A stretch of DNA of 8,365 nucleotides from Candidatus Peregrinibacteria bacterium. Lineage in GTDB: Bacteria; Patescibacteriota; Gracilibacteria; UBA1369; LOWO2-01-FULL-3. Below, piece by piece: positions 7,601 through 8,365 of the stretch. The position numbers and the translations under genes were made by a program. Below the pieces are notes generated by a model. The model was given only the letters and a program-made list of their open reading frames with translations. It did not search any database and was not told the origin of the DNA. Numbering within the stretch: the first letter of the stretch is position 1; each line of letters begins with the position of its first letter. The stretch lies in assembly GCA_016214225.1 (NCBI GenBank), contig JACROX010000075.1, positions 1 to 8,365 of the forward strand. Direction: 5' to 3'.

Positions 7601-8365
7601 TTCCTTTTTTGTCAGTTTCTATTTCAAGCCATGCTCCTCTTTTTGGAATTATTTTCGCGCAGTGCATGCCGGGCGCGGCTGAATTTCTTGAAAAGAATAC
7701 GCCCGGCGAGCGTACAATTTGGCTTACAACAACTCTTTCTATGCCGTTTATAATAAATGTGCCGCGGTTTGTCATGAGTGGAACGTTGCCCAAAAATACG
7801 TCCTGCTCTTTTATTTCCCCGGTTTCTTTATTTACGAGCTGAACGTGGACTTTTAGCGGCGCTTCGTATGTTAAATTCTTGTTTTTCGCTTCTTCCGCGT
7901 TGTATTTTATTTCTCCTAGCGAATGTTCAAGGAAGTGCAGTTCAAGTTTTTTCCCTGAAAAATCTTGAATCGGGGAAATTTCATCGAGCAATTCGCCGAT
8001 TCCTTCCTCCAAAAACCATTTATGTGAATTTAGCTGAACTTCTATCAGTTCGGGGATAGCCACGTTTTTATCTATGTGCGGAGTGAAATATTTTCGCTTG
8101 CTCTTGTTTATAATGATGTCTTGCGTAATCGGAATTTCGGAAGGAAAGATAAAGTCTTTTTTCTTTGGAGTGTTGGTTTTTTTCGAGAAGGAAACTTTGT
8201 TTCCTTTTTTTGTCTTTGCTTTCGCGGCTTTTTCAGATGATTTTTTCGATTGCGGTTTTAATTGCGGTTTTTTCGTGATTTTTTTTGCTTCCGGTTTTGT
8301 CTTTTTCGCGGATTTAATGCTCTTTTTTTGCGCTTTTACTGTTTTTGAAGGCTTTGAGGTTTTTT
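4632..8365 (-). CDS. rpoB: DNA-directed RNA polymerase subunit beta, 5' end beyond window
   Basis: RpoB is the second large subunit of RNA polymerase and forms the active-site cleft with RpoC. Counting the GTG codon at 8063 as residue 1, conserved parts are: N-terminal [15 protein letters not shown] (3-17); the fork/rifampicin-pocket region 360-430 with [10 protein letters not shown] and [32 protein letters not shown] at 572-593; the active-site segment [12 protein letters not shown] at 861-872; and the C-terminal clamp segment [21 protein letters not shown] at 1004-1024. An acidic tail follows from about 1086 (23 acidic, 5 basic in 58 residues). GTG 8063 is not accepted as the start: the frame stays open through 8365, and 8085-8096 encodes RKYF, equivalent to RKDF near the E. 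coli N-terminus. No ATG, GTG or TTG occurs in frame from 8064 to 8365, so the start lies outside unless a rare ATT/ATC/ATA is used. Rifampicin contacts Q513, D516, H526 and S531 (E. coli numbering) are kept; L533 is Met and I572 is Val. Confidence 0.98.
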   Translation of the reverse strand, partial: KTSKPSKTVKAQKKSIKSAKKTKPEAKKITKKPQLKPQSKKSSEKAAKAKTKKGNKVSFSKKTNTPKKKDFIFPSEIPITQDIIINKSKRKYFTPHIDKNVAIPELIEVQLNSHKWFLEEGIGELLDEISPIQDFSGKKLELHFLEHSLGEIKYNAEEAKNKNLTYEAPLKVHVQLVNKETGEIKEQDVFLGNVPLMTNRGTFIINGIERVVVSQIVRSPGVFFSRNSAAPGMHCAKIIPKRGAWLEIETDKKGIITVKIDRKRKIPVTSLFRVFGYKTDKDIMDLFKDTITDIDHDYIMSTLEKDSTKSVEESYQNIYKKIRPGDLATSGNAKALIDSMFFDYRKYDMGPVARYKLNKRFGLKTPNKKEFHTFQVEDLIHILKYLIRLNNGEMQPDDIDHLSNRRIRPVGELVQNKFRVGLLRTDRIAKDRMTVMDLETVTPTQLINSRPITAALREFFASSQLSQFMDQTNPLSELEHKRRLSAMGPGGLSRERASFDVRDVHQSHYGRICPIATPEGPNIGLVVHLATYAKVNEYGFIETPFREVASTIKISGKNIIGRIVRESIEDHGKIIVKAGAVIDETEAKKIAKLKIEEIKVRPYTTDKIKYMDADEEHELVIAQANSELDEIGQFTSTRVSARKNGEPVLAHVNDVTHIDVSPKQIISVTTALIPFLEHDDNTRASMGSNMQRQAVSLVSAKTPVIGTGIEEIAAKSSGQVIMAEMDGTVSYVDAEQITVVYENGKQLTYKLQTYARSNQGTCLHQRAKVNKGDHLKKGDVLADGSATDNGELALGQNMLVAYMSWEGYNFEDAVIISEEVVKKGFFDSVHIETFTVDVRETKLGPEIITRDIPNVGEARLKDLDEDGVVRIGATVHEGDILVGKITPKGETELTAEERLLRAIFGDKARDVKDTSLRLPGGEGGKIVGIQMFTKENGDELSTGVLKQIKVDVAQTREISVGDKVAGRHGNKGVVSIIVPAEDMPFLRDGTHVDMVLNPLGVSSRMNIGQILETHLGWAANKLNITVATPALNGIPTKIITEQLKKAGLPENGKITLYDGKTGEPFDNQVTVGIAYIMKLHHLVEDKIHARSVGPYSLVTQQPLGGKAQHGGQRFGEMEVWALEAYGAAHVLQEMLTIKSDDVYGRSKAYESIVKGELIRKPRVPESFNVLVKELQSLGLSVKLIDTGEDKDIEPPEEILIEDPEAREDVTAAVETEIDKESKGTSKETIDMETGEILEEEPVE
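8157..8363 (-). other. lysine-rich N-terminal tail of RpoB
   Basis: In the rpoB frame, the 69 codons nearest the window edge encode 28 lysines, with Ser, Thr, Ala, Pro and Gln and only two acidic residues. It is a low-complexity, strongly basic, presumably disordered region resembling histone H1-like or AlgP-like tails in composition. Both AAA and AAG are used. A less biased linker (about 8097-8156, [16 protein letters not shown]) joins it to the conserved RKYF. E. coli RpoB has only about 11 residues before the matching RKDF; here there are at least 89. Where the tail begins is not visible. A fused or misassembled upstream gene is the main alternative. Confidence 0.7.

Noticed and set aside
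8061..8063. GTG as the start codon of rpoB
   Set aside because: Conserved RpoB sequence (RKYF, matching E. coli RKDF) is encoded upstream in the same open frame, so starting here would cut off a normal part of the protein.
1..8365. CRISPR array, tRNA, rRNA, riboswitch or origin
   Set aside because: No regularly spaced repeats, tRNA or rRNA signatures or DnaA-box clusters were seen, and coding sequence fills nearly the whole window with no gap above 40 bases.

Overview
The window is almost entirely one minus-strand block encoding the core of bacterial RNA polymerase, read right to left: rpoB (beta; its 5' end runs off the right edge), ssb (single-stranded DNA-binding protein), and rpoC (beta prime). 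The left-edge 94 bases hold the end of a plus-strand IS30-type transposase that converges on rpoC. Sequence style suggests Candidatus Patescibacteria (CPR, Parcubacteria-like): a lean, moderately AT-rich genome, no SI3-type insertion in the RpoC trigger loop, a CPR-like RpoC N-terminal region, tightly packed genes without clear Shine-Dalgarno sites, and a short GC-rich palindromic repeat. This assignment is an inference from style, not from a tree. TAA and TAG end the three main genes and TGA ends the transposase frame, so nothing points to a TGA-reassigned code.

Layout. 2-94 (+): C-terminus of an IS30-family transposase, stopping two bases from the rpoC stop. 97-4083 (-): rpoC, complete, with both zinc sites, the NADFDGD catalytic loop, bridge helix and trigger loop. 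Near its 3' end lies an 80-bp GC-rich hairpin-bearing element flanked by imperfect 13-bp direct repeats, which keeps the frame open and adds about 27 foreign-looking residues to the tail. 4084-4122: short spacer. 4123-4620 (-): ssb. 4621-4631: 11-base spacer. 4632 to the right edge (-): rpoB. Its frame stays open to the edge with no ATG, GTG or TTG upstream of the GTG at 8063, although conserved RpoB sequence (RKYF) lies upstream of that codon. The real start is therefore probably outside the window, and the protein carries a very lysine-rich N-terminal tail.

How the genes work together. RpoB and RpoC form the two jaws and the active site of RNA polymerase and are normally adjacent. Here an SSB gene sits between them, so polymerase and a replication/repair ssDNA-binding protein are probably co-transcribed. 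No promoter or convincing terminator is visible; the promoter must lie to the right of the window.

Most interesting points: the in-frame palindromic element in rpoC (resembling in principle the protein-coding palindromic elements of Rickettsia), the lysine-rich RpoB tail, a six-residue deletion in the sigma-binding clamp helix of RpoC, ssb between rpoB and rpoC, an SSB C-terminus lacking the usual Pro-Phe, and an IS edge abutting the rpoC stop codon.
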